Of a DNA stretch of 64,000 nucleotides, positions 1 to 9,157 are shown in pieces. Made by a program: the position numbers and the translations under genes. Positions within the stretch are counted from its first letter, which is position 1; the number at the start of each line of letters is the position of its first letter. The notes under the pieces are model-generated. The model was not told the origin of the DNA and did not search any database. It saw only the letters and a list, made by a program, of their open reading frames with translations. Source of the stretch: Pseudomonas sp. SJZ074 (GTDB lineage: Bacteria; Pseudomonadota; Gammaproteobacteria; Pseudomonadales; Pseudomonadaceae); contig NZ_VIUE01000025.1 of NCBI RefSeq assembly GCF_007828215.1, positions 36,464-100,463 of the forward strand, written 5' to 3'.

Positions 1-716
1 ACGGTTTCGAGCGTCAGCGCGTCAGCGTCGGCCAGGCCCTGTACTTCAAGGATCGCGAAGTCCAACTGCCGGGCATCGATTTCAAGACCCGCGAAGACGC
101 CAAGTCGGACGTGTCTCCATACGCGCTGGAATACGAATTCCGCTGGAATCGCGACTGGCGTACCACTGCCACCTACAACTGGGACCCGGATACCCACAGC
201 CCTCGCTCGGGCAGTGCGATGTTCCATTACCAGCCGGAAGACAACCCGAACAAGGTCATCAACGCCGGTTATCGCTATCGTAACGACCAGATCCGTTATG
301 ACGAGGCCACCGGTCAATGGCAAGTGGGTGGCGGCGACTACGGCACACCGGGCACCCCTGGCTACGTGAAGGACTACTACAAGATCAAGCAGCACGATTT
401 CTCGGTCATCTGGCCGATCGTTCCGCAGTGGAACGCTATCAGCCGCTGGCAGTATGACTACAACCGCAATCGTACCCTGGAAGCCTTTGGTGGTTTCGAA
501 TACGACAACTGCTGCTGGAAACTGCGCCTGATCAACCGTTACTGGGTCGACTACGAAGAGTTCAGTCAAGCCGCCCCGGAAAACGAAAAAGGCGACCACG
601 GCGTCTTCCTCCAAATTGTCCTGAAGGGACTCGGCGGCCTCACCGGCGCCAAGGTAGAGAGCTTCCTCGACAAAGGCATCCAAGGTTATCGTGAACGTGA
701 AGACCAAGCTTTCTGA
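1..716 (+). CDS. lptD: LPS-assembly protein LptD, C-terminal part (5' truncated by window)
   Basis: The reading frame is open from base 3 to the TGA at 714-716, so only the last 237 or so residues are present. The sequence alternates short Tyr/Trp-rich amphipathic strands (for example YRYRNDQIRYDE) and has a double Cys (NCCWKLRL), as in the C-terminal beta-barrel of LptD, where paired cysteines form inter-domain disulfides with the N-terminal domain. LptD with LptE inserts lipopolysaccharide into the outer leaflet of the outer membrane. The immediate downstream neighbour is surA, the usual order in Pseudomonas and enterics, which supports the call. The 3' end overlaps the surA start by 26 bases. 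Confidence 0.95.
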   Translation, partial: GFERQRVSVGQALYFKDREVQLPGIDFKTREDAKSDVSPYALEYEFRWNRDWRTTATYNWDPDTHSPRSGSAMFHYQPEDNPNKVINAGYRYRNDQIRYDEATGQWQVGGGDYGTPGTPGYVKDYYKIKQHDFSVIWPIVPQWNAISRWQYDYNRNRTLEAFGGFEYDNCCWKLRLINRYWVDYEEFSQAAPENEKGDHGVFLQIVLKGLGGLTGAKVESFLDKGIQGYREREDQAF

Positions 717-2013
717 TTGTCTGCGCCCGCTGATGCTGGGCGCGCTGTTCCTGGGTACCGCGGCCAACGCCGCGGTTCAGTCCATCGATAGAGTGGTGGC
801 CATTGTCGACAACGACGTGGTCATGCAGAGCCAACTGGACCAGCGCGTCCATGAAGTGCAGCAGACCATCGCCAAGCGCGGCGGAGGCCTGCCACCGCCG
901 GGTGTGCTGGATCAGCAAGTGCTTGAGCGTCTGATCGTCGAAAACCTGCAATTGCAGATCGGTGAACGCTCCGGTATCCGTATCACCGACGAAGAGCTGA
1001 ACCAGGCCGTCGGTACGATCGCTCAGCGTAACAACATGACCATCGACCAGTTCCGCGCTGCGTTGGCGCATGATGGCCTGTCCTACGATGACGCCCGCGA
1101 CCAGATCCGCCGCGAGATGATCATCAGTCGCGTGCGCCAGCGTCGAGTGTCTGAACGCATCCAGGTTTCCGAGCAGGAAGTGAAGAATTTCCTCGCGTCC
1201 GACCTGGGCAAGATGCAGCTTTCCGAAGAACTGCACTTGGCGAACATCCTGATTCCTACGCCGGAAAGCGCGAACTCCGAAGCGATTCAGAGTGCTTATC
1301 GCCAGGCAATGGATGTCTACCAGCAGCTCAAGCAAGGTGCCGACTTCGGTCAGATGGCCGTCGCCCGCTCCGGCAGCGAAAACGCCCTGGAAGGCGGCGA
1401 CATGGGCTGGCGCAAGCCTGCTCAACTGCCGCCTCCATTCGACCGCGAACTGAGCGCCATGGCGGTGGGTGACATCACCCAGCCTGCCCGCACTCCTGGC
1501 GGCTTCATTATCCTGAAAGTGCTGGAGAAACGTGGCGGCGGCGCGCAGGTGCGTGACGAAGTCCATGTTCGCCACATCCTGATCAAACCCAGCGAGATTC
1601 GCAGCGAAGCCGAAACCAAGCGCCTGGCGGAAAAGCTCTACGACCGCATCGAGGCGGGCGAAGACTTCGCCGAACTGGCGAAGAGCTTTTCGGAAGACCC
1701 GGGATCGGCCCTCAACGGTGGCGACCTGAACTGGGTTGATCCAAACGCGCTGGTACCCGAGTTCCGCAAGGTCATGGCCGAAACGCCACAAGGCCAACTG
1801 TCCAAGCCGTTCAAGAGCCCTTATGGCTGGCATGTCCTGGAAGTCCTTGGCCGTCGCGCCACCGACAGCACCACCCAGGCCCGCGAACAACAGGCAATGA
1901 CGGTACTGCGTAATCGCAAGTACGACGAAGAGCTGCAAACCTGGCTGCGCCAGATCCGCGACGAAGCCTACGTTGAAATCAAACTCCCTGGTGCAGACCA
2001 GGCTGCGCAGTGA
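691..2013 (+). CDS. surA: Periplasmic chaperone and peptidyl-prolyl isomerase SurA
   Basis: The protein has 440 residues and delivers unfolded outer-membrane proteins (including LptD) to the BAM complex in the periplasm. A signal peptide ends near residue 27 (GTAANA/AVQ). The N-terminal chaperone domain begins QSIDRVVAIVDNDVV. Two parvulin domains follow, the first near residues 176-278 (LHLANILIPTPE) and the second near 288-387 (VHVRHILIKPSE). A C-terminal helix completes the chaperone module. The annotated start is GTG at 691; a second in-frame GTG at 697 is an equally plausible start. It overlaps lptD upstream and its stop overlaps the pdxA start (GTGA), so lptD-surA-pdxA-rsmA are probably co-transcribed. 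Confidence 0.97.
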   Translation: MNVKTKLSDCLRPLMLGALFLGTAANAAVQSIDRVVAIVDNDVVMQSQLDQRVHEVQQTIAKRGGGLPPPGVLDQQVLERLIVENLQLQIGERSGIRITDEELNQAVGTIAQRNNMTIDQFRAALAHDGLSYDDARDQIRREMIISRVRQRRVSERIQVSEQEVKNFLASDLGKMQLSEELHLANILIPTPESANSEAIQSAYRQAMDVYQQLKQGADFGQMAVARSGSENALEGGDMGWRKPAQLPPPFDRELSAMAVGDITQPARTPGGFIILKVLEKRGGGAQVRDEVHVRHILIKPSEIRSEAETKRLAEKLYDRIEAGEDFAELAKSFSEDPGSALNGGDLNWVDPNALVPEFRKVMAETPQGQLSKPFKSPYGWHVLEVLGRRATDSTTQAREQQAMTVLRNRKYDEELQTWLRQIRDEAYVEIKLPGADQAAQ

Positions 2014-2999
2014 AACCCAAGCGTTTTGCGCTGACGCCCGGCGAGCCTGCCGGCATAGGTCCCGACCTGTGCCTGCTGCTCGCCGCGCAACCCCAGCCAT
2101 ATCCTCTGATTGCAATCACCAGCCGCAGCCTGCTCCTTGAGCGGGCTGCGCAGTTGGGCGTAGCCGTCAACCTGCTTGCAGTGACACCGGACGCCTGGCC
2201 GGATGCACCAGCGCCGGCCGACAGCCTGTATGTCTGGGATACCCCCCTTGGCGCCCCGGTCATCACCGGGCAACTGGACAAGGCCAACGCCGGTTTTGTC
2301 CTGGAGACCCTGACCCGTGCCGGCCAGGGCTGCCTGGATGGCGCTTTCGCCGGTATGGTCACCGCACCGGTACACAAGGGTGTGATCAACGAATCCGGCA
2401 TCGCCTTTTCCGGACACACCGAATTCCTCGCGGACCTGACCCGCACCGCACAGGTCGTGATGATGCTCGCTACCCGTGGCCTGCGGGTCGCCCTGGTGAC
2501 CACTCACCTGCCCTTGCGGGACATTGCCGACGCCATCACCCCGGAGCGCCTGGAGCGTGTCACGCGGATACTGCACGCCGACCTGCAGGAAAAGTTCGGC
2601 ATCGCCCACCCACGCATCCTGGTCTGCGGGCTCAACCCCCATGCCGGTGAGAGCGGACACCTGGGTCGCGAAGAAATCGACATCATTGAACCTACATTGG
2701 AGCGCTTGCGCAGCGAAGGCATGAACCTGCATGGCCCGCTGCCTGCCGATACTCTGTTTACCCCCAAATATCTGGAGCACTGCGACGCGGTGCTGGCGAT
2801 GTACCATGACCAGGGCCTGCCCGTGTTGAAGTTCAAAGGCTTCGGCGCGGCAGTCAACGTGACCCTCGGTCTGCCGATCATCCGCACGTCGGTGGACCAT
2901 GGCACCGCCCTGGACCTGGCCGGCAGTGGCAAGATCGATACCGGCAGCCTGCAGGTCGCGCTGGAAACCGCCTACCAGATGGCCGAGACCCGTTTATGA
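2010..2999 (+). CDS. pdxA: 4-hydroxythreonine-4-phosphate dehydrogenase PdxA
   Basis: The protein has 329 residues, the normal family length. It oxidises 4-phosphohydroxy-L-threonine with NAD in the DXP-dependent route to pyridoxal phosphate, in the cytoplasm. The N-terminus LTPGEPAGIGPDL is the family signature. Metal-binding histidines are visible in SGHTEFLADL, in GLNPHAGESG (about residue 208) and in AMYHDQGLPVLKFKGFG (about residue 264). The GTG start at 2010 overlaps the surA stop by four bases, and its own stop overlaps the rsmA ATG in the same way, so translation is probably coupled along this operon. Confidence 0.97.
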   Translation: MKPKRFALTPGEPAGIGPDLCLLLAAQPQPYPLIAITSRSLLLERAAQLGVAVNLLAVTPDAWPDAPAPADSLYVWDTPLGAPVITGQLDKANAGFVLETLTRAGQGCLDGAFAGMVTAPVHKGVINESGIAFSGHTEFLADLTRTAQVVMMLATRGLRVALVTTHLPLRDIADAITPERLERVTRILHADLQEKFGIAHPRILVCGLNPHAGESGHLGREEIDIIEPTLERLRSEGMNLHGPLPADTLFTPKYLEHCDAVLAMYHDQGLPVLKFKGFGAAVNVTLGLPIIRTSVDHGTALDLAGSGKIDTGSLQVALETAYQMAETRL

Positions 3000-3814
3000 C
3001 CGAGCAATACCAACACCGCGCGCGCAAGCGTTTCGGCCAGAACTTCCTGCATGACGCCGGTGTGATCGATCGCATCCTGCGCTCCATTAACGCCAAGCCC
3101 GACGACCGCATGCTGGAAATCGGCCCGGGCCAGGGTGCCCTGACCGAAGGCCTGCTAGACAGCGGTGCACAACTGGACGTGGTGGAGCTGGACAAGGACC
3201 TGGTTCCGATCCTCAACCAGCAATTCGCCGGCAGGAGCAACTTCAACCTGCACCAGGGCGACGCGCTGAAGTTCGACTTCAACAGCCTGAACGCCGCGCC
3301 GAACAGCCTGCGGGTCGTGGGCAACCTGCCATACAACATATCCACGCCACTGATCTTCCACCTGCTGAGCAACGCCGGCCTGATCCGCGACATGCACTTC
3401 ATGTTGCAGAAGGAAGTGGTCGAACGCCTCGCCGCAGGTCCTGGCGGCGGTGATTGGGGGCGCCTCTCGATCATGGTCCAGTATCATTGCCGGGTCGAAC
3501 ACCTGTTCAACGTCGGCCCGGGGGCATTCAATCCTCCGCCCAAAGTCGACTCGGCCATCGTCCGCCTCGTCCCCCATGCAGTGCTACCGCACCCGGCCAA
3601 GGACCATCGCCTGCTGGAGCGCGTGGTACGCGAAGCCTTCAACCAACGTCGCAAAACCTTGCGCAATACACTGAAGTTGCTGCTCAGCAGCGCCGAAATC
3701 GAGGCCGCAGGCGTCGATGGCAGCCTGCGCCCCGAGCAGCTGGATCTGGCGGCCTTCGTGCGCCTGGCCGACAAGCTCAGCGAACAGGCCGCACCGAAAG
3801 CCGAAGCCATCTGA
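2996..3814 (+). CDS. rsmA: 16S rRNA (A1518/A1519) dimethyltransferase RsmA/KsgA
   Basis: The protein has 272 residues and dimethylates two adjacent adenosines near the 3' end of 16S rRNA using S-adenosylmethionine. The N-terminal KRFGQNFLHD, the SAM-binding motif EIGPGQGALTEGLL and the catalytic NLPYNIS motif (about residues 112-118) are all present. The C-terminal helical domain with RRKTLRNTLK is typical of KsgA. The start overlaps pdxA (ATGA). A gap of 108 bases separates it from apaG, the usual next gene in gammaproteobacteria. Confidence 0.97.
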   Translation: MTEQYQHRARKRFGQNFLHDAGVIDRILRSINAKPDDRMLEIGPGQGALTEGLLDSGAQLDVVELDKDLVPILNQQFAGRSNFNLHQGDALKFDFNSLNAAPNSLRVVGNLPYNISTPLIFHLLSNAGLIRDMHFMLQKEVVERLAAGPGGGDWGRLSIMVQYHCRVEHLFNVGPGAFNPPPKVDSAIVRLVPHAVLPHPAKDHRLLERVVREAFNQRRKTLRNTLKLLLSSAEIEAAGVDGSLRPEQLDLAAFVRLADKLSEQAAPKAEAI

Positions 3815-3922
3815 CGGACAATGACCGTCTCGGGTGGGACGCCCCTCTGGTTTACTACCCGATACTTGGCCTAGACTGATCCCTTCAGCCACGCCCGCGT
3901 CCCGCTTCTAAGGCCCTTTTGC

Positions 3923-4303
3923 ATGTCCGATCCTCGTTATCAGGTCGACGTCAGCGTCACCACCCGCTTCCTGGCAGAACAGTCGCAACCCGAACATAAC
4001 CGTTTCGCCTTCGCCTACACCATCACCGTGCGCAACAACGGCTCGCTACCGGCCAGGCTGCTGTCTCGGCACTGGATCATTACCGATGGCGACGGTCATG
4101 TCGAAGAGGTACGTGGCGAGGGCGTGGTAGGCCAGCAACCGCTGATCGACGCTGGCAACAGCCACAGCTACAGCAGCGGCACCGTGATGACGACCCGGGT
4201 CGGCACCATGCAGGGTACCTATCAGATGCTGGCCGAGGACGGCAAGCGCTTCGATGCCGTCATCAAGCCTTTTCGCCTGGCGGTGCCCGGAGCCTTGCAC
4301 TGA
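3923..4303 (+). CDS. apaG: ApaG (DUF525) protein
   Basis: The 126-residue protein is a single fibronectin-like ApaG domain. Family signatures visible are FAYTITVRNNGSLPARLLSRHWIITDGDGHVEEV and a VVGQQPLI segment, ending with the usual GTMQGTYQM stretch. Its biochemical role is not settled; it is linked to ApaH by conserved neighbourhood. The stop TGA at 4301-4303 shares its last base with the apaH ATG at 4303, so the two are translationally coupled. Confidence 0.95.
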   Translation: MSDPRYQVDVSVTTRFLAEQSQPEHNRFAFAYTITVRNNGSLPARLLSRHWIITDGDGHVEEVRGEGVVGQQPLIDAGNSHSYSSGTVMTTRVGTMQGTYQMLAEDGKRFDAVIKPFRLAVPGALH

Positions 4304-5184
4304 TGGCCACCTACGCGGTCGGTGACCTGCAGGGTTGCCTCAGCCCACTCCAGTGCCTGCTGGAGCGCGTCGCCTTCGACCCGCAGAAAGACACCTTGTG
4401 GCTGGTGGGTGACCTGGTCAACCGTGGCCCGCAATCGCTGGAGACGTTGCGTTTTCTCTTCAGCATCCGCCAGTCCCTGGTGTGCGTGCTCGGCAATCAC
4501 GACCTGCACCTGTTGGCCGTCTGGCAAAACATCGAGCGCCTGAAGAAATCCGACACCTTGAAGGAAATCCTCGACGCCCCCGATTGCATCGAATTGTTGG
4601 AATGGCTGCGCCAGCAAAAGCTCATGCACTACGACGAGCAGCGCAATCTGGCGCTGGTGCATGCCGGCATCCCGCCCCAATGGTCTCTGCGCAGGGCGCT
4701 CAAGTGCGCCGGCGAAGTCGAACAGGCACTACGCGACGACAACCTGTTCGGTCCCTACCTGGACGGCATGTACGGCAACGATCCGGTCAAGTGGGACAAC
4801 GACCTCACCGGGGTGACCCGTCTGCGGGTCATCACCAATTATTTCACCCGCATGCGCTTCTGCACCCGCGATGGCAAGCTCGACCTCAAGGGCAAGGAAG
4901 GCATCGAGACCGCACCGCCCGGCTATGCCCCATGGTTCAAGCACAAGGAGCGCAAGACCCGTGACCTGAAGATCATTTTCGGTCACTGGGCAGCGCTGCT
5001 GGGCCAATGCGACGAACCAGGACTCTTTGCCCTCGATACCGGTTGCGTGTGGGGCGAAGCGCTGACACTGATGAACGTCGATACCGGCGAACGACTGCGT
5101 TGCGACTGCGACGAACAGGGGCATGCCAAGTCCCCTCACCACCACCCGACCCCTGCATCGTCGCCGACCGGCACCGCCGTCTGA
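4303..5184 (+). CDS. apaH: Symmetrical bis(5'-nucleosyl)-tetraphosphatase ApaH
   Basis: The protein has 293 residues and hydrolyses Ap4A to two ADP; it also removes Np4 caps from RNA in enterics. Calcineurin-like phosphoesterase motifs are in order: GDLQGC near the N-terminus, GDLVNRGP, GNHDLHLLA, HAGIPPQW and GHWAALLG. The C-terminal tail after residue 275 is His/Pro-rich and probably disordered. The arrangement apaG-apaH-glpE is conserved in Pseudomonas. Confidence 0.97.
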   Translation: MATYAVGDLQGCLSPLQCLLERVAFDPQKDTLWLVGDLVNRGPQSLETLRFLFSIRQSLVCVLGNHDLHLLAVWQNIERLKKSDTLKEILDAPDCIELLEWLRQQKLMHYDEQRNLALVHAGIPPQWSLRRALKCAGEVEQALRDDNLFGPYLDGMYGNDPVKWDNDLTGVTRLRVITNYFTRMRFCTRDGKLDLKGKEGIETAPPGYAPWFKHKERKTRDLKIIFGHWAALLGQCDEPGLFALDTGCVWGEALTLMNVDTGERLRCDCDEQGHAKSPHHHPTPASSPTGTAV

Positions 5185-5215
5185 TCGGCGCCTGGCCTGC
5201 GACAGGAGCTTTCCC

Positions 5216-5545
5216 ATGACTGAGTTCAAACGCATTCCCCCGGAACAAGCCCAGGCCCTGCGAGAGCAGGGCGCGGTCTTCGTCGACATCCGCGACCCCG
5301 GCACTTTTTCCGCCCTTCATATCTGCGGGTCCAAGCACCTGGATAACCACTCCCTGCATGATTTCATTACCAAGGCCGATCTTGACGCTCCGGTCGTAGT
5401 GGTCTGTTATCACGGCAATTCCAGCCAGAGCGCAGCCGCCTATCTGGTCGGCCAGGGCTTCACCGACGTCTATAGCCTGGATGGCGGCTTTGAACTGTGG
5501 CGCACGACTTATCCGTCAGATACGGCGCAAGGCTCCCACGAATAA
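5216..5545 (+). CDS. glpE: Thiosulfate sulfurtransferase GlpE (rhodanese)
   Basis: The 109-residue protein is a single-domain rhodanese that transfers sulfur from thiosulfate to cyanide or thiol acceptors. The active-site loop VVVCYHGNSSQSAA carries the catalytic cysteine, and the N-terminal half has VDIRDPGTFSALHI. The ATG at 5216 follows an ACAGGAGCT ribosome-binding site, which decides the start against longer in-frame readings. It lies 31 bases after apaH. Confidence 0.96.
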   Translation: MTEFKRIPPEQAQALREQGAVFVDIRDPGTFSALHICGSKHLDNHSLHDFITKADLDAPVVVVCYHGNSSQSAAAYLVGQGFTDVYSLDGGFELWRTTYPSDTAQGSHE

Positions 5546-5845
5546 TTTTTTATACCCGCCCAAACCCGCGTGGACCGCGGGCTTGAGCGATAGCTGACGA
5601 ACGGTCTGCCATAACTTATTACGCATTCCACCTGTGCCTCTCCGATTCCGAACTATTCTTAGCCTCAGGCCATCCAAAACAGGGGAGAGCCGGTACACCG
5701 GCGCGCGGATCATCGGGAGTCAGCTTTCAGGAGCCTTCATCCTGGAAGCATTCTGGGGGGATAAACGGCAGCTGGATTCCCAGCGGCTGACCAGCAACGA
5801 CTGATTGATCCGACACCGGCTCCACGTATCGAGCGAGGTGACGTC
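5546..5845. other. 300-base intergenic region between glpE and prkA
   Basis: No credible gene is seen. A GC-rich hairpin (CCCGCG/CGCGGG, 5565-5581) follows glpE but lacks a T-run, so it is only a weak terminator candidate. The sequence CTATTCTTAG near 5652 resembles an RpoS-type -10 element, which would suit the stress-related operon downstream, but this is a guess. A GAGGTGA ribosome-binding site precedes prkA. Confidence 0.4.
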
Positions 5846-7768
5846 ATGAGTATTTTTAGCCACTTCCAGCAACGTTTCGAGTCCACGCGGCAGGAGGAAT
5901 ACTCGCTGCAGGAATACCTCGAACTCTGCAAGCAGGACCGCAGTGCCTACGCATCGGCTGCAGAGCGTCTGTTGCTGGCGATCGGAGAACCCGAACTGCT
6001 GGATACCTCGACCAACTCGAGGCTCTCGCGGATTTTTTCCAACAAGGTGATACGCCGCTATCCGGCCTTTGAAGACTTCCACGGGATGGAAGAATGCATC
6101 GACCAGATCGTGTCCTATTTCCGCCACGCAGCCCAAGGCCTGGAGGAGAAAAAGCAAATCCTCTATCTGCTTGGTCCGGTGGGTGGCGGTAAATCGTCCC
6201 TGGCCGAAAAACTCAAGCAACTGATCGAAAAAGTACCCTTCTACGCGATCAAGGGCTCGCCGGTATTCGAATCGCCCCTGGGGCTGTTCAACGCCACCGA
6301 GGATGGCGCGATTCTCGAGGAAGACTTCGGCATTCCACGCCGCTACCTCAATACCATCATGTCGCCATGGGCCACCAAACGTCTGGCCGAGTTCGGCGGT
6401 GACATCAGTCAGTTCAAGGTGGTCAAGCTCTACCCATCGATCCTCAATCAAATAGGGGTGGCCAAGACCGAACCAGGCGACGAGAACAACCAGGACATTT
6501 CGGCCCTGGTGGGCAAGGTCGATATCCGCAAGCTGGAAGAGTTCCCACAGAACGATGCCGATGCCTATAGCTACTCGGGCGCGCTGTGCAGGGCCAACCA
6601 GGGCTTGATGGAATTCGTCGAGATGTTCAAGGCGCCCATCAAAGTGCTGCACCCCCTACTGACCGCAACCCAGGAAGGCAACTACAACAGTACCGAGGGC
6701 CTGGGGGCGATTCCATTCAGTGGCATCCTGCTGGCTCACTCCAACGAGTCGGAATGGCACACCTTCCGCAACAACAAGAACAACGAAGCGTTCATCGACC
6801 GGATCTACATCGTCAAGGTGCCGTACTGCCTGCGGGTCACCGATGAGGTGAAGATCTACGACAAGCTGCTGTTCAACAGCTCACTGGCCAAGGCCCATTG
6901 CGCTCCCGACACCCTGAAGATGCTGGCTCAGTTCACCGTGCTCTCGCGCCTCAAGGAGCCGGAGAACTCCAACATCTATTCGAAGATGCGGGTATACGAC
7001 GGTGAAAACCTCAAGGACACCGACCCGAAGGCCAAGTCGATCCAGGAATACCGTGATAACGCAGGGGTCGATGAAGGCATGAACGGCCTGTCGACGCGTT
7101 TCGCTTTCAAGATCCTGTCCAAGGTCTTCAACTTCGACCCTCACGAGATCGCCGCCAACCCGGTTCACCTGCTGTACGTGCTGGAACAGCAGATCGAGCA
7201 GGAACAGTTCCAGGCGGAAACCCGCGAGCGGTACCTGCGTTTCCTCAAGGAATACCTGGCCCCGCGGTATATCGAGTTCATCGGCAAGGAGATCCAGACC
7301 GCGTACCTGGAGTCCTACAGCGAATATGGCCAGAACATCTTCGACCGCTACGTACTGTACGCGGATTTCTGGATCCAGGATCAGGAATACCGCGATCCGG
7401 AAACCGGGGAAATTCTCAATCGCGTAGCGCTCAACGAGGAGCTGGAAAAGATCGAGAAGCCGGCAGGCATCAGCAATCCGAAGGATTTCCGCAACGAGAT
7501 CGTCAACTTCGTGTTGCGCGCGCGGGCCAACAACAACGGCAAGAATCCCACCTGGCTCAGCTATGAAAAGCTGCGGGTGGTTATCGAGAAGAAAATGTTC
7601 TCCAACACCGAGGACCTGTTGCCGGTCATCAGCTTCAACGCCAAGGCCAGCAAGGAGGACCAGCAAAAACACAACGACTTCGTCACACGCATGGTCGAAC
7701 GTGGCTACACCGACAAACAGGTACGGCTGCTTTCCGAGTGGTATCTGCGGGTCCGGAAATCGCAATAG
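5846..7768 (+). CDS. prkA: PrkA/YeaG family serine protein kinase
   Basis: The protein has 640 residues, matching YeaG/PrkA. An AAA-like domain carries the Walker A loop GPVGGGKSSLAEKL near residues 110-122, and the C-terminal part corresponds to the PrkA kinase-like domain (ending RLLSEWYLRVRKSQ). In E. coli the homologue supports survival under nutrient starvation together with YeaH. The strong GAGGTGA site upstream fixes the ATG. It heads a three-gene set with yeaH and spoVR, an arrangement conserved across gammaproteobacteria. The activity is assigned from family knowledge. Confidence 0.95.
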   Translation: MSIFSHFQQRFESTRQEEYSLQEYLELCKQDRSAYASAAERLLLAIGEPELLDTSTNSRLSRIFSNKVIRRYPAFEDFHGMEECIDQIVSYFRHAAQGLEEKKQILYLLGPVGGGKSSLAEKLKQLIEKVPFYAIKGSPVFESPLGLFNATEDGAILEEDFGIPRRYLNTIMSPWATKRLAEFGGDISQFKVVKLYPSILNQIGVAKTEPGDENNQDISALVGKVDIRKLEEFPQNDADAYSYSGALCRANQGLMEFVEMFKAPIKVLHPLLTATQEGNYNSTEGLGAIPFSGILLAHSNESEWHTFRNNKNNEAFIDRIYIVKVPYCLRVTDEVKIYDKLLFNSSLAKAHCAPDTLKMLAQFTVLSRLKEPENSNIYSKMRVYDGENLKDTDPKAKSIQEYRDNAGVDEGMNGLSTRFAFKILSKVFNFDPHEIAANPVHLLYVLEQQIEQEQFQAETRERYLRFLKEYLAPRYIEFIGKEIQTAYLESYSEYGQNIFDRYVLYADFWIQDQEYRDPETGEILNRVALNEELEKIEKPAGISNPKDFRNEIVNFVLRARANNNGKNPTWLSYEKLRVVIEKKMFSNTEDLLPVISFNAKASKEDQQKHNDFVTRMVERGYTDKQVRLLSEWYLRVRKSQ

Positions 7769-7785
7769 AACAGCTACAAGCCACA

Positions 7786-7857
7786 AGCTACAAGCTGCAA
7801 GGAAAAGCGCGTTAGCCCCGGCAACCGGGTAGCTGCTTCTACTTGAAGCTTGTAGCT
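7786..7857. repeat. Inverted repeat between prkA and yeaH
   Basis: AGCTACAAGCTGCAAG at 7786-7801 is repeated in inverted orientation, with one mismatch, as CTTGAAGCTTGTAGCT at 7842-7857. Such 'ACAAGCTACAAG' blocks are frequent between Pseudomonas genes. The structure may form a hairpin in the prkA-yeaH mRNA that alters the ratio of the two products. Confidence 0.7.
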
Positions 7858-7885
7858 CATCACTTGAAGCTGCCCGGAGGGCCCC

Positions 7886-9157
7886 ATGAGCTATGTGATC
7901 GACCGACGCCTCAATGGCAAGAACAAAAGCACGGTAAACCGCCAGCGCTTCCTGCGGCGGTATCGTGACCACATCAAGAAGGCCGTGGAAGAAGCGGTCA
8001 GCCGTCGTTCCATCACCGACATGGAACACGGCGAACAGATCAGCATTCCCGGTCGCGACATCGACGAGCCGGTGCTTCACCATGGCCGCGGCGGCAAACA
8101 GACCGTCGTGCACCCCGGCAACAAGGAATTCACCAGCGGGGAGCATATTCCTCGTCCACCGGGTGGAGGCGGCGGCAAGGGCCCCGGCAAGGCCGGCAAT
8201 TCCGGCGAAGGCATGGACGAGTTCGTGTTCCAGATTACCCAGGAGGAATTCCTGGAGTTCATGTTCGAGGACCTGGAGCTGCCGAACCTGGTCAAACGCA
8301 ACCTGACCGGCACCGATACCTTCAAGACTGTGCGCGCCGGCATCAGTAATGAAGGCAATCCATCGCGGATCAACATCATCCGCACGCTTCGCTCAGCCCA
8401 TGCCCGGCGCATCGCTTTGTCGGGCAGCAGCCGGGCAAAACTGCGCGAAGTAAAAGAAGAGCTGGCTCGACTGAAGTGTGAGGAACCCGACAATTTCGGC
8501 GACATTCAGGACCTGGAAGCGGAAATAGAGAAACTCAGCGCTCGTATCCACCGGGTTCCATTCCTCGACACCTTCGACCTCAAGTACAACCTGTTGGTCA
8601 AACAGCCCAACCCGAGCTCCAAGGCCGTGATGTTCTGCCTGATGGACGTATCCGGCTCCATGACCCAGGCCACCAAGGACATCGCCAAGCGATTTTTCAT
8701 CCTGTTGTATCTATTCCTCAAGCGAAACTACGACAAGATCGACGTGGTGTTCATCCGCCACCACACCAGTGCCAGGGAAGTGGATGAAGAGGAATTCTTC
8801 TATTCCAGGGAAACCGGCGGCACCATCGTCTCCAGCGCCTTGAAGCTGATGCAGGAAATCATGGCCGAGCGTTATCCGGCCAACGAATGGAACATCTATG
8901 CAGCCCAGGCCTCTGACGGGGACAATTGGAACGACGATTCACCGATCTGCCGTGACATCCTGATCAACCAGATCATGCCGTTCGTCCAGTACTACACCTA
9001 TGTGGAGATTACACCTCGGGAACATCAGGCCCTGTGGTATGAGTACGAACGCATTGCCGAAGCTTTTTCCGATACGTTCGCGCAACAGCAACTGGTCTCG
9101 GCCGGGGATATCTATCCGGTCTTCCGTGAACTCTTCCAGCGCAGGTTAGTGACATGA
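7886..9157 (+). CDS. yeaH: YeaH/YhbH family protein (DUF444, von Willebrand A-like)
   Basis: The 423-residue protein has the DUF444 architecture. It starts with the YVIDRRLNGKNKSTVNRQRF signature, has a flexible Gly/Pro-rich stretch near residues 90-110 and a charged coiled segment near 185-220. A C-terminal vWA-like domain follows, with the metal-site motif DVSGSMTQAT near residue 253. It works with PrkA in an uncharacterised stress response. The last four bases overlap the spoVR start (ATGA). Confidence 0.95.
   Translation: MSYVIDRRLNGKNKSTVNRQRFLRRYRDHIKKAVEEAVSRRSITDMEHGEQISIPGRDIDEPVLHHGRGGKQTVVHPGNKEFTSGEHIPRPPGGGGGKGPGKAGNSGEGMDEFVFQITQEEFLEFMFEDLELPNLVKRNLTGTDTFKTVRAGISNEGNPSRINIIRTLRSAHARRIALSGSSRAKLREVKEELARLKCEEPDNFGDIQDLEAEIEKLSARIHRVPFLDTFDLKYNLLVKQPNPSSKAVMFCLMDVSGSMTQATKDIAKRFFILLYLFLKRNYDKIDVVFIRHHTSAREVDEEEFFYSRETGGTIVSSALKLMQEIMAERYPANEWNIYAAQASDGDNWNDDSPICRDILINQIMPFVQYYTYVEITPREHQALWYEYERIAEAFSDTFAQQQLVSAGDIYPVFRELFQRRLVT

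Noticed and set aside
640..2115. 491-codon minus-strand frame opposite surA
   Set aside because: It is a high-GC shadow of surA with Arg/Gly/Val-rich sequence and no family features.
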